Of a stretch of DNA of 64,000 bases, positions 10,725-21,428 are shown in pieces. The notes under the pieces are model-generated. The model was not told the origin of the DNA, did not search any database, and saw only the letters and a list, made by a program, of their open reading frames with translations. The stretch comes from Orychophragmus violaceus (taxonomy: Eukaryota; Streptophyta; Magnoliopsida; Brassicales; Brassicaceae): assembly GCA_030180135.1 (NCBI GenBank), contig CM058231.1, forward strand, positions 23,439,034-23,503,033, read 5' to 3'. Position numbers and translations under genes: made by a program. Every line of letters begins with the position of its first letter. Position 1 is the first letter of the stretch.

Positions 10725-13700
10725 TTACATTTGAATATCTCTAATTCCTACAGCAGCAGTATGCAACTCGTGCTTAGGTTTCGGGAGTGGCTTTGTCAAC
10801 GGGTCAGCCACGTTCTCATCAGTGGGAACTCTGCTGACCATCACTTCACCTCTATTCACTATATCACGAATCAGGTGATACCTTCTCATAATATGTTTTG
10901 ATTTCTGATGATGTCTCGGTTCCTTAGCTTGAGCAATTGCACCATTGTTGTCACAATACAGTGTTAAAGGCTCAGTGGCATTTGGAAATACACCGAGTTC
11001 AATCATGAAATTCCTTATCCAAACTCCTTCCTTCGCAGCTTCTGAAGCAGCGATGTATTCAGCTTCAGTTGTGGAATCTGCCACGGTGCTCTGCTTGGAG
11101 CTCTTCCAACTTACTGCACCGCCATTCAGACAGAAGATGTAACCAGACTGTGACCGGAAATCATCTTTATCTGTCTGAAAACTTGCATCCGTGAATCCAC
11201 TCATTTCAAGCACTTCACTTCCTCCGTAAACCAAGAACTTATCCTTAGTATTCCTCAAATACTTCAGGATATTCTTTACGGCAATCCAGTGACTCTCACC
11301 TGGATTAGACTGGTACCTACTCGTCATGCTTAGTGCATAAGCAACATCAGGACGAGTACAGATCATGGCATACATGATAGATCCTATAGCCGAAGCATAA
11401 GGTATCCTACTCATGCGCTTAAGCTCATCAGGTGTTTTAGGACACTGAGTCTTGCTTAGTGTAGCACCATGTATCATTGGCGTGAATCCCTTCTTGGATT
11501 TATCCATTCCGAATCGATGCAGGATTTTGTCTATATAAGAATCTTGACAAAGTCCAATCAGCCTTTTAGATCTGTCTCTAAAGATTCGGATTCCAAGAAC
11601 ATACGCGGCTTCACCCATGTCCTTCATGGAAAAACAACTTCCCAGCCAGTCTTTAACAGACTTCAGCATTGGAATATCATTTCCAAGAAGCAATATGTCA
11701 TCGACATATAGGATAAGAAACGCCACTTTGCTCCCACTAGTTTTCTTATACACACATTGTTCTTCCTTGTTTCTGATGAAGTCAAAATTCTTTATTGCTT
11801 CATCAAAACGAAGATTCCAACTCCTCGATGCTTGCTTCAATCCATAAATGGATTTGTGAAGCTTGCATACTTTCCCAGCATTCTTAGGATCAATGTAACC
11901 GTCAGGCTGTGTCATATACACATCCTCCTCCAAGATTCCATTCAGGAAGGCGGTTTTCACATCCATCTGCCAAATCTCATAATCATAATAAGCGGCAGTT
12001 GCTAGGAGAATCCGAATTGATTTCATCATGGCCACTGGTGAATAGGTTTCATCATAGTCTATACCATGAATTTGCTTGAAACCTTTTGCCACCAACCTGG
12101 CCTTGTAAATCTGGACATTTCCATCCATGTCAATCTTCTTCTTGAAGATCCATTTACACTCGATGGCTTTAGCACCAGCGGGTAAGTCAACCAGTGAGAA
12201 CACTCGGTTGACAGACATGAAGTCCATCTCGGATTCAGTGGCTTCACGCCACTTTGAGGAGTCAGGGCCTATCATGGCTTCTGCAAAGTTCGAGGGTTCA
12301 TCACCGTCAATGATCAAAAGATCATGGCAATTAGTCACGAGGAATCCCTGATATCTATCGGGTTCGTGACGGATCCTTCCGGATCTTCGAACTTCAGGTA
12401 CTTCAGGTTCAGGTTCTATTACAACTTCATGTAATTCATCCTGCTGTTCTCCCTCATTAGGTTGAACAGGTTCCTGTCCTTCTTGAATTTCATCAAGTTG
12501 TACCTTACTCCCACTATCTTTCTTAGAGAGAAATTCCCTCTCAAGAAAAGTACAATCCCGAGCAACAAAGATCTTGTTCTCGGATCGCAGATAGAAGTAA
12601 TAAGCCTTGGTATCCCTAGGATAACCAATGAAGTAGCACTTGTCAGATTTTGGTGTAAGCTTGTCTGAGATTAATCTTTTGACATAGGCTTCACAACCCC
12701 AAATTCTGAGAAAAGACATTACTGGAGCCTTTCCAGTCCATAATTCATATGGTGTCTTTGCTACTGCTTTTGATGGCACTCTGTTCAGTGTGAACCTTGC
12801 GGTCAGCAAAGCATATCCCCAAAGGGATATAGGAAGGTCTGTGTGACTCATCATGGATCGGACCATATCTAACAATGTCCGATTCCTTCTCTCAGACACA
12901 CCATTCCACTGAGGTGTTCCAGGAGGTGTGAGTTGGGAGATGATCCCACACTCACTCAGATGATCACAGAATTCCTGGCTCAAGTATTCTCCTCCTCGGT
13001 CCGACCGAAGAGCCTTAATACTTTTACCAAGCTGGTTTTGTACTTCATTCTGGAATTCTTTGAACTTCTCAAAGGTTTCCGACTTATGTTTCATCAAGTA
13101 GACATATCCATATCTACTGAAATCATCAGTGAATGTAATGAAGTACTGATAGTTTCCTCTAGCATTTGTGGACATTGGGCCACACACGTCAGTATGTATC
13201 AGGCCCAATAGTTCACTGGCCCTTTCTGTGGGTTTATTAAAAGGGGCCCGTGTCATTTTGCCCATTAGGCAAGATTCGCATTGCTCACAAGACTCAAAGT
13301 CAAATGAGCCCAAGAGTCCATTTGAATGGAGCCTCTTGACGCGTTTCTCACTAATGTGCCCCAAACGACAATGCCAGAGAAACGTTTCATTTTCTTCGTT
13401 AGATTTGAACCGTTTTGTATTAATGTTATATACTGGAGTAGATTGATCCAGCATGTACAGCCCATTAATAAGAGGGGCACAACCATAGAACATATCATTG
13501 AGATTAAAGGAACACAATTTATTCTTAATAGAAAAATCAAATCCTTGTAAATCCAATAATGAAACTGAAATGATATTTCTGCTTATAGCAGGTACAAAAT
13601 AACAATTCTCAAGTTCTAAAATCAATCCAGAAGGTAAAGACAACAAGTAAGTGCCAACGGCCAGTGCTGGAACCTTCGCTCCATTGCCAACCCGCAACTC

Positions 13701-14687
13701 TACTTGCCCTTGCTTCAACCTTCTACTGTTGCTGAGCGCCTGCACATTAGTACAAATATGAGCCCCACATCCAGTATCTAATACCCAAGTGGTATTATCA
13801 GAAGTAGTAGTATTTACTTCAATAACAAAAATACCTGAAGAAGTAGTCGCGAAGGACTTCTTCTTCTCCTTTAGACTTTCCTGGTATTTCTTACAGTCCC
13901 TGCGATAATGCCCTGCCTCTTTGCAAAAGTGGCAGATATCAGAAGGCCCAGCTTTAGACACGGGCTTGGGCTTGGCCTTTTCGTTGTGGACTGCCTTGCC
14001 CTTTCCTTTGTCTGCAGCGGATTTCTTGAAACCCTTGCACTTCTGCACCATGAGTACAGACGGCTCCTTGGCCTTCTTCAGATTAGGTTATGCAGTCTTG
14101 AGCATACCATGTAGCTCAGGCAAAGTCTTTGTCAACCCATGCATATTATAGTTCAAGGTGAACTGGTCATATGCAGGAGTAAGAGACTGCAGAACGATAT
14201 CACAAGCAAGCTCTTGGCTTATAGGACAGTCGAGTCTAGTCAAATGATCGAGATAACCCATCATTTTCAGAACATGTGGACTCACTGCTGCATCCTTAGC
14301 CATTTTACAGTCCAAGAGATTCTTTACAGTTTGGAATCTCTCTGTACGAGCCTGCTCCTGAAACAACGCTTTCAGGTTTGCCATCAGTTCCATGGGACAA
14401 GTCAGGCCTTCCCACTGAATCTGCAGTTCGGGAGCCATTGTCGCCAACATTAGGCAAACCACGTCATTAGCATCTGAAGAATGCGTATCCCAAGCATTCT
14501 TCACAGCTTGTGCGGCATTATTCGCAGGTCTAGGGGGGAGAACTCTTTCAAGGACATAAGCCTTCTTCTCCTGCCTGAGCACAAGTCTCAGGTTCCTGGA
14601 CCAGTTCAGGAAGTTTGATCCGTTCAGTTTGTCCTTCTCAAGGGCAGACCGGATCGAGAAAGTGTTTTGTGTTGTTGTGCTTGACAT
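10725..14687 (-). pseudogene. Element B gag-pol polyprotein, one in-frame stop
   Basis: Single frame of about 1320 codons from ATG 14687 to 10725, interrupted once by TAA at 14088-14090 after HGMLKTA, where element C has Glu. Order: gag capsid domain (residues about 20-200), zinc knuckle C-X2-C-X4-H-X4-C at 252-265 (CHFCKEAGHYRRDC), protease with DTG at about 304-306, GAG-pre-integrase H-H-C-C motif, integrase core with D, D and E in HTDVCGPM, RSDRGGEY and NGVSERRNRT, RT with MDVKTAFLNG and YVDD (994-997; 11697-11708), and Copia RNase H with TDASFQTD and TEAEYIAASEA. All catalytic motifs look intact. The order integrase before RT defines Copia. One substitution would explain its inactivity. 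Confidence 0.95.
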
Positions 14688-16116
14688 AGCTGAAATTATG
14701 AGACAATAGAGTTTTAGTTATTTAGTTCATAAAAGAGTAATCTTAATAACTTATAAGAAAACTCGCATTGCATTCAAAATTTCTTTGTTTAACCTCATAA
14801 GAATGCAATGATTCCGAGACCCATGTTCAACTAAAACCCAAGTGGGCCACTGGCCGTCACCCAGAATTAGCTTTACTTGGTAAGCATACACACAGCTAGT
14901 TATATCCATATAACTCTCGGTTGTGGATTGGGCCCAAGGCCCAATTCACCAGATGTCTCAAGGCCCGGGACTCCCGATGGCCCAGTCAAGGAAACCAATC
15001 TCTTACAGCCAAATAATCACTAAAGTCTGGGACTCCCAATGAAATTAGTGACTATATACTACTTTACTTACGCAAAAACAGACACCTCACACTGTAAGCC
15101 ATATCTGTAATTGAATAAGCGTTAAGTAGCTGACAAGATTGGGCAAGACATCCAAGCTTGATATTGGTTTTGAGGATTTTAGGTTTTCTTTCCAAAAATA
15201 GAAGATTACTATTTTGGGAAACTTACTTATTTTAGAAACTTTCTAAATCTAGAAACATGCTAAAAATAGAAATTTCTAATTTAATATTTTATTAATGTTT
15301 TCGGTTGGGTCACAAATTATAGGCCCAATTCTTGGCCCAAGACCACATAATTCCAATTGGCCCAATAATTTGACATAACCGAGTCGGTTCATTAATTCTG
15401 GTCCAAGACCAAATTAACTACTAAATCCAACTGGTTATTTACTAAACCAGACCAGCTCTAAATTATTTGGTCCAACCAAATCAAACTTAGACCAGCCTTC
15501 GGTTTAGGTTAAAATTCAATTTTGAATTTAAATCCGGTTTAACCAGAAATTAAATAATACCAATTGTATTAAATAATTTCCAGCAAACCGCGATTTGGGT
15601 TAACCGCTTGAACCACCAATTAAATTGGATCGGTTCGGTTAAGTCCAAAACCGGGAAGAAACACCTTGTGTTTTAGCCAATTTTGACCTAACTTGCGGTT
15701 TAAGCTAAAGCTGACAATGAACCACAATCGGTTTGATCGGTTCATTGTCGCGGGTTTGGGAAGGACGAACCGCGAAGCTCGGCTGAACCGATTGTCTACT
15801 CGCGGAACGTATGCCTCGCCAGCATATCGATCGATATGACGCTCCCTCGTCGATCGATACTCGCGTGCATCAGCTCGTTGCGATCGGGTCATCGGGACAG
15901 TGAGAAGTAATCAATCCGATTGATATCGATCGATATCACGCTCCCTCGTCGATCGATACGGGCGTCCACTTCGCATACCGATGGGTTTCAATCGGTTCAT
16001 GCGATTTACATATTAGGGTTTCAAGTTTTCTAATCAAATTTCTTAACAAAAATTCGATTCTAAACATTTAAAAACAACCTAAATATGATCCAAACAGCAA
16101 AAACCTAACGACCTAG
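14688..16116 (-). other. Element B 5' leader
   Basis: About 1.4 kb of untranslated leader. AT-rich near gag, then AACCGG-type repeats (about 15300-15610), then a GC-richer block with TCGATCGA palindromes (15820-15965). The ORF at 15620-15892 runs through these repeats and is not credible as a gene. Confidence 0.75.
15820..15965. repeat. TCGATCGA palindromes in element B leader
   Basis: A motif combining a TATCGATCGATAT palindrome with GACGCTCCCTCGTCGATCGA occurs twice, around 15825-15860 and 15922-15960. It is equivalent in position to the hairpin arrays of A and D. Confidence 0.8.
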
Positions 16117-16128
16117 GCTCTGATACCA
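16117..16128 (-). other. Element B primer binding site (initiator tRNA-Met)
   Basis: TGGTATCAGAGC on the element strand, one nucleotide from the 5' LTR. Confidence 0.93.
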
Positions 16129-16129
16129 C

Positions 16130-16769
16130 TGTAGGATTATGTTTGTTCATAGGTTTAATTATCAGATTACAACCTATCACATAATCAACTAGGATCTAGG
16201 TGATTTGCAGTTGAATCATAAACAGATCAGGATCATTACCTTATGATTGCAGCGGATTGATCAAGGGAATGAAGAGATCACTGAGAGCTGATGATTACCG
16301 GCTCCTCCTAGGTATCCACACGCTTACAAGCTACTGGATCAGGCTGCTAGACCAAGCTGGAACAACAGAGAGAGAGGAGGACGGCCAGACCTAAAATCGC
16401 AGAAGAATAGGCTAACTGGCGCCTCCTCTTCCCTTATATGGGCCCAAGTAATTAAACTAATGGCCTATTAGGCTTTTGGGCCCAAGACCCAAATCAGACA
16501 AAAGACTGTATTTTGTCTGGCCAAATTCTCTGTACAAATACAGTAAATGTCTTGCATCTTACTGTATTAATTCCTTTTAAACTTTCCCGTTAGCTATGGT
16601 GTGTGACCCTTTGGGATCATACAATACTGGTAATAAGTACTTAACTTATAGATCAAGAGCGGGCTCTAGCAAGTCATCATGACCACCCAGTATTTATGAC
16701 TTATGTCTGATCTCGACACTTATCATACTTTCTAGAGATAGCACAGTAAATTTCAGGACATTCCCAACA
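16130..16769 (-). repeat. Element B 5' LTR
   Basis: 640 bp, the transcribing LTR of element B. Differs from the 3' LTR by a 2-nt deletion in the GAGAGAGCTG run and a few substitutions. Confidence 0.95.
16433..16441 (-). promoter_or_regulatory. Possible TATA box in element B 5' LTR
   Basis: The minus strand reads CCATATAAG within the LTR. Also present in the 3' LTR near 9558. Position and sequence suit an LTR promoter, but this is inference. Confidence 0.4.
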
Positions 16770-17062
16770 TCCATCTTACAGCCCTGAAAAAGACAAATTG
16801 AATCGAAAGTTAACACAATGATAACAATAACATATTATAGTTGTTTGGCTTAACCCTTGTAATATAATATGTGCCAAAAGAGTATTATAACTATTATCAA
16901 ATGCTCTTATCAGGTTGAAATACTTACAGATTCATCTGCAAAAATCAAGAAATAGGTTTGCTTCCCAACAACGTATATAATACATTTATGCACAATAGTG
17001 ACACAAATAGTAGGGTTAACCTTTTGAAAAGATAATTCTCTTAATGGAACGAAATTCGCCAT
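16770..17062 (-). pseudogene. RPA70-like pseudogene Z, left copy, 5' part
   Basis: Exon 1 (17062-16928) is an open 45-codon exon from ATG to a GTAAGT donor: MANFVPLRELSFQKVNPT..., then KQTYFLIFADES. Its start and hydrophobic pattern match the N-terminal OB-fold of plant RPA1-like proteins. Exon 2 starts at 16783 after a CAG acceptor and is interrupted after 14 nt by element B. The right copy has a 1-nt deletion in exon 1, so this left copy was the better preserved one before B landed. Confidence 0.72.
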
Positions 17063-17894
17063 TAAGAAGATATCTCACAAATCGAGAAGCAATAGGTTTG
17101 GTTTTTTAATTCTTTTGGGGCTGATGAAAAGCACAATAGGGTATTCTACAATTGTTTATATAAAGGATTATAGAGGAAAATAGGGTTTTCAGCAAAATTA
17201 CCGTATATAAATTACCTAATAAAATTGGAAAGTGACAAAATAATAATGTATATATTACTTATTTTAATTTCTTATGTGTGAATTTAACAAAAGATCTGTA
17301 ACAGTTTTATTATGTATAAATACCGTATCTAATAGTTGTGATCCGGAATATTTAATTTGAATCAGTTTAAATAATCGATTTAATATCTAACTGATTTAAA
17401 CATTTTTGTTTAATTCAAATAATATAAAATACTTTTATATTTAGGTACATAACTATGAATAATTACCAAAAAGTTACTCTAACAATGTTACACATAAACT
17501 ATGTACATAAGTTCACTTTGTTTTATTTTTAGATATCGTAAATAAGTTAACTTAATTTATAAAATCATATTTCATTTTTTATTGTTTTGCAAAAACGTTG
17601 ATACACTTCATTGGAAGTTGCGGCTATTATTGTAGTCATGATCACCTATGCAATTGGGAATCTAAAAAATCTACTAAAGAAATCATAAAAACATTTTCAA
17701 AATGAAGACAAACAATTTGTTAACAAAAGCATAATTTCCTAACGTACTTAAAGAACATGAAAATAAATAGCTCTTCTTAACATAGATGAGGCTTAAGGTA
17801 CATGTAGGAAAAAATCATACCAACAATCAAAACATAAGATTACTGAAAAAATATAAACATCTATACAATCAAATTAAGAGGTGTTTTATAAATA
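17063..17894. other. AT-rich spacer between RPA-like Z and Y, no gene seen
   Basis: Matches the reverse complement of about 46250-47090. Presumably holds the upstream region of gene Z. No conserved reading frame. Confidence 0.6.
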
Positions 17895-19018
17895 CCTATG
17901 TACTAAGTCATGGAATTCTTCAACTTCATACGCTTCAAAGCGTATCTTAGAAACATGTTGAATAGCCTACAATCTTACCAACCCTAATCGAGAAATACTT
18001 ATAATTATTGTCATTTTACATTAACTGGAACAAATTTATAAACAGTTTTAAAATCCTTCATACCACCATTATCTTTGACAATGTTAAAGCATTGGAATAA
18101 ACCGAAGAATATGCCATTCGGACTTTTTGCCTATGCCGTTACCAACCTAATAGCTAGATCGTCATTCACCACACAATCCAATGAATTGTTTATGCGAATA
18201 ATATGTACAAATAAGCTTTTATATATTCTAAGAATATTTTACATCAAAATAAATGGAAGTTCTACTTACTCCAAATCGTTTATTGGGCATTTTACTTGAA
18301 AACGCCTCTAGAAATAAGTTTCCCGATCATTTGTATGAAAAACTGGATTTCGTTCAAAGCCATCAATTCCAAGAACAACACCAATCAAATCTATACCTCA
18401 AAAAACACAAAACAAATAAATAACCTACTCCAATAAATAATAGTATCCCAGAACAATATTATAACATGTTCCATAAAAATATACTGATTGGATATATACT
18501 AGTTATAGTGCCGTTTCAAACGCCATTTATAGGCTTCAAGTCTAAGTAGTGCTCGCCATTAAGGAATGGAATTCCCCATATTATAGTCGAACGGATTCGA
18601 CATAAAGGGAATAAACTATCTGTCAAGCGCCCTGACATTGGCCTATCAACAATAAGAACGCTATCCCATTGAATCTAGTGGCCTTCATATTCCAAAATCC
18701 ACTCGAAAATTTCAACAAAATCACCTCATAGTTGTCCTTCTATCCTTTGACCCTATTTTTTATAAAGTGAATCATACAGAAAATTTAATACATCGTAGGA
18801 ACAAAGGTTACCTAACCATTGTTAAAATAAAAATATGTACATATACAATTATAATATTAAAAGAGACATGTTCATCGACCAAAAGTAGTTTGATGATTTT
18901 GGCGGTTATGACATCTTCAAACATCCAAGACCGTAAGACCTTCAACCTCAAACTCCATTTGGTCGTAGACTTGTTGATCTCTAAAGTAACTGGTATTGCC
19001 TTTGGTCCCCAGTAAATT
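17895..19018 (-). pseudogene. RPA70-like pseudogene Y, left copy
   Basis: Homologous to 45142-46245. Exon 1 (about 19018-18876) encodes STTKWSLRLKVLRSWMFED and ends KLLLVDEH, the usual lead-in of an RPA-type OB fold. The ATG seen in the right copy is CTG here, so the start is lost. Later exons include LIGVVLGIDGFERNP (about 18360-18330) and a last exon with KIRFEAYEVEEFHDL (about 17960-17910). Several frames are broken. Assigned to the RPA1/DUF223-like group by resemblance and by company; the middle part is too diverged to place firmly. Confidence 0.55.
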
Positions 19019-19961
19019 TTTGAATAGAGAACAAACAGAAGACGGAAAGGAAGTTAAAGTCGGAATTTTTTTTGTATCTGCCTAGAGTTTGAAATAAATA
19101 CTCACCACGATTTCAGCAAGTCACAATTGGGTATATACTTAATTTTAAGGTAAATAAGTAAAAATTACATTTATGTTTTACTTAATTAAATTAACACATC
19201 ATCTGTTAACACACATACTAACAATTTATTCTGTTTAACAAAAATGTATGTACTACAATTTATTTTGTCAAACATATATTTTATTTTTAGCCCGGCATGT
19301 GTAATGCATATTATTGAATAAATGCAATTATTAATTGTTTAAATATGTAAACTCTAGCATAAAATGGACTACTAAGATAACAATTTGATATCAATTAATT
19401 CGGTGGATACATGTCAATTTAATGTATTAACTATATTAATAAAAAAATATAAATGTAGGTTGATGTCAATCACTCACATTTAATCTATCTTTAAATTAAA
19501 ATATTAAATTATAATCCAAATTATATCAATGTGAATTTTTTTAACCGATCATTTTTGATACAACATGCAAGCTAAACAGTTTTATTTAATATTTTAGTCT
19601 CGATCAATTGTAAAAATTAATTAATATTACATAAAATAAATATACCATAGAAAACCTAAAATGAAAACATTTTCGACTACTTCCATAAATATGTCTAATA
19701 AATATATGTACAGTCATACATGTAAACTTAATAAGTAACACATTATCCCACAACTGCATGCAATGTAACTGGTTACAACCAAAAATAAAAACTCAGATTA
19801 AAACCGCCAATTAAATGCCTTCTACCGAACACTCAAATAAAAACTATTATAAAAGGCAATTGTTAAATATAACTCGTTTTTTAACAGATATTCAATCTCA
19901 TCAGTATATCTTTGTAAGAAAAAACAAAACAAAAAATCAAATTTTCACAACAAATTCAACA
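19019..19961. other. AT-rich divergent spacer between Y and W
   Basis: About 940 bp between the oppositely transcribed Y (minus) and W (plus), so it would have held both promoters. Matches the right arm 44235-45141 in inverse. No gene seen. Confidence 0.6.
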
Positions 19962-21045
19962 ATGGCCTCTTTCACAAATGTAAGTGCTCTCAACACATCG
20001 CGGGATGACTGGAGAATATTTTTCAGAAATGGACCGAAGGCAAATCAGCCAACGGTCAGCGAATCCATCTAATACTCTGTGACGACCAAGTATTCAATCA
20101 GCAAATACTATATTTTACCAACAACTCTCTTTAAATTTGTTATTGGAAGCTTTTCATCAAAATATGTACAAACAGTTGTCTTGTTTTTGACTTCATAATA
20201 TGCAGAGTAACAAAATTCAAGCAACAATTAGGGGTCGGGAACTGACCAATAAGTTTAGAGATCAGGTTCACAAAGGCCACTGGATTGTTATAGAGTCGTT
20301 TAACGTAGTTGCTCAAACACAAAGATTCAGGGCAACCAAACACACTTACTCCATAAAGTTTAATAACTCAACAGAGATTAGAGGCACAGATTATAAGAAT
20401 GATTCGTATTTTTTTATTTATCGGAGATAGATCCTATCTTGAAAAGGGAGGCCACTGATCAATATTATGTTGGTAAGGTTTCTTAAGATTTATTATTTAA
20501 AAATTACATTACTCCTCATATTTTAATCCCATATTTCTCTATCTAGATCTTTTAGGAACAATATCAAATATCGGTCATCTTCACATGCCAGACCCAACCA
20601 GAGTTATCTACGATCACTCCCATTTCACATTTGATCTCACATATGATAAGTAAGATCTGCCTCTATTTAATTTTCATCGTAATATGTAATTAATATTTTT
20701 AGAACTTTTAAATATAAGAAAATTTCCAGGGGAGACACGATAGAATGCTTGGTTTTGGGGGACATTGCAATAAAACTTTATAGTGACTGGGATATTGTTG
20801 GTGGAAACCTAGACGAATGTGTACTAAAGTTTTGGAAAATTGAATACACAAACGGTATGAATATATATATATAATTTAATATATGTTAAAAATAATAATT
20901 ATAAGTTATAACAGTATTATAATCCATATATTTTATGGTTTCCAGATGTAGCAACTGTTGTCAACTCAGAAGGTGCGGTGAGATATTGACCAATGGGCGA
21001 GGCTTTTGAATGATCATGCCATGAAGAATGAGTTCATATCTTGTA
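19962..21045 (+). pseudogene. RPA70-like pseudogene W, left copy
   Basis: Exon 1 starts at ATG 19962 (MASFTNVSALNTSRDDWRI), a typical start for plant RPA70-like proteins, but an 11-nt deletion relative to the right copy shifts the frame after DWRI. Exon 2 (about 20203-20430) is clear OB-fold sequence: KIQATIRGRELTNKF, then KGHWIVIESFNVV and TKHTYSIKF. An exon near 20728-20857 encodes DTIECLVLGDIAIKLYSDW. A last piece with DVATVVNSEGAV lies near 20945. It is the only left-arm gene on the plus strand, divergent from Y. Confidence 0.72.
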
Positions 21046-21428
21046 TCGCTTCTCTTTGTCAGTTTAAATTTCGTACTCTATTAATATTATTGGAAATATT
21101 CTATCGAATCATAAAATGGATACACAAATAAAACAATCAACAAAACTAATTAAAAAATACCCGAACTCAATAAGAGATAACAAAACATGTAATCGATATC
21201 ATATTAAAAATAATACCAATAATAGAATATGGTCTAGATTAAAAACTCAACAAATAATAAACTCAACAATCCAAGAGATCATCATAAAATTCTGGGAGAA
21301 GAACAACAAAAAAAGACAAAAAAAAAATAAATGAGAAGAAGGATTGCATGTAAACACAAAGGTAAGGTAATCATTCAGTATTCTCCTCGTCAAAAATCAC
21401 TCTCGATCTTTTTGTTCTGTAACACTTG
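21046..21428. other. AT-rich sequence between RPA-like W and X
   Basis: The inverted-duplication match ends near 21085. The Lys/Asn-rich ORF at 21116-21334 is poly-A-biased and unlikely to be real. These two convergent pseudogenes have their 3' ends here. Confidence 0.55.

Larger units (their letters stand above)
9252..16769 (-). mobile_element. Ty1/Copia element B, complete, nearly intact
   Basis: A 7518-bp element with both LTRs, PBS, PPT and a perfect 5-bp target duplication TCCAT (9247-9251 and 16770-16774). It sits in exon 2 of RPA-like pseudogene Z. By eye the LTRs differ by about three substitutions and one 2-nt indel over 640 bp (about 99.5% identity), indicating a recent insertion. 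The gag-pol frame is open except for one stop. B has its own LTR type and an A/D-free coding region close to element C. Confidence 0.95.
7225..21085. repeat. Left arm of inverted duplication of an RPA-like gene cluster
   Basis: Matches the reverse complement of about 43100-49420. Without element B (7.5 kb) the arm is about 6.3 kb, the same length as the other arm. Identity by eye is roughly 85-90% in exons and lower between them. It carries pseudogenes V, Z and Y on the minus strand and W on the plus strand. The left boundary coincides with the Helitron end at 7223. Confidence 0.85.

Noticed and set aside
21116..21334. 72-codon Lys/Asn-rich ORF
   Set aside because: Composition follows the A-rich DNA, with no domain and no counterpart in the right arm.
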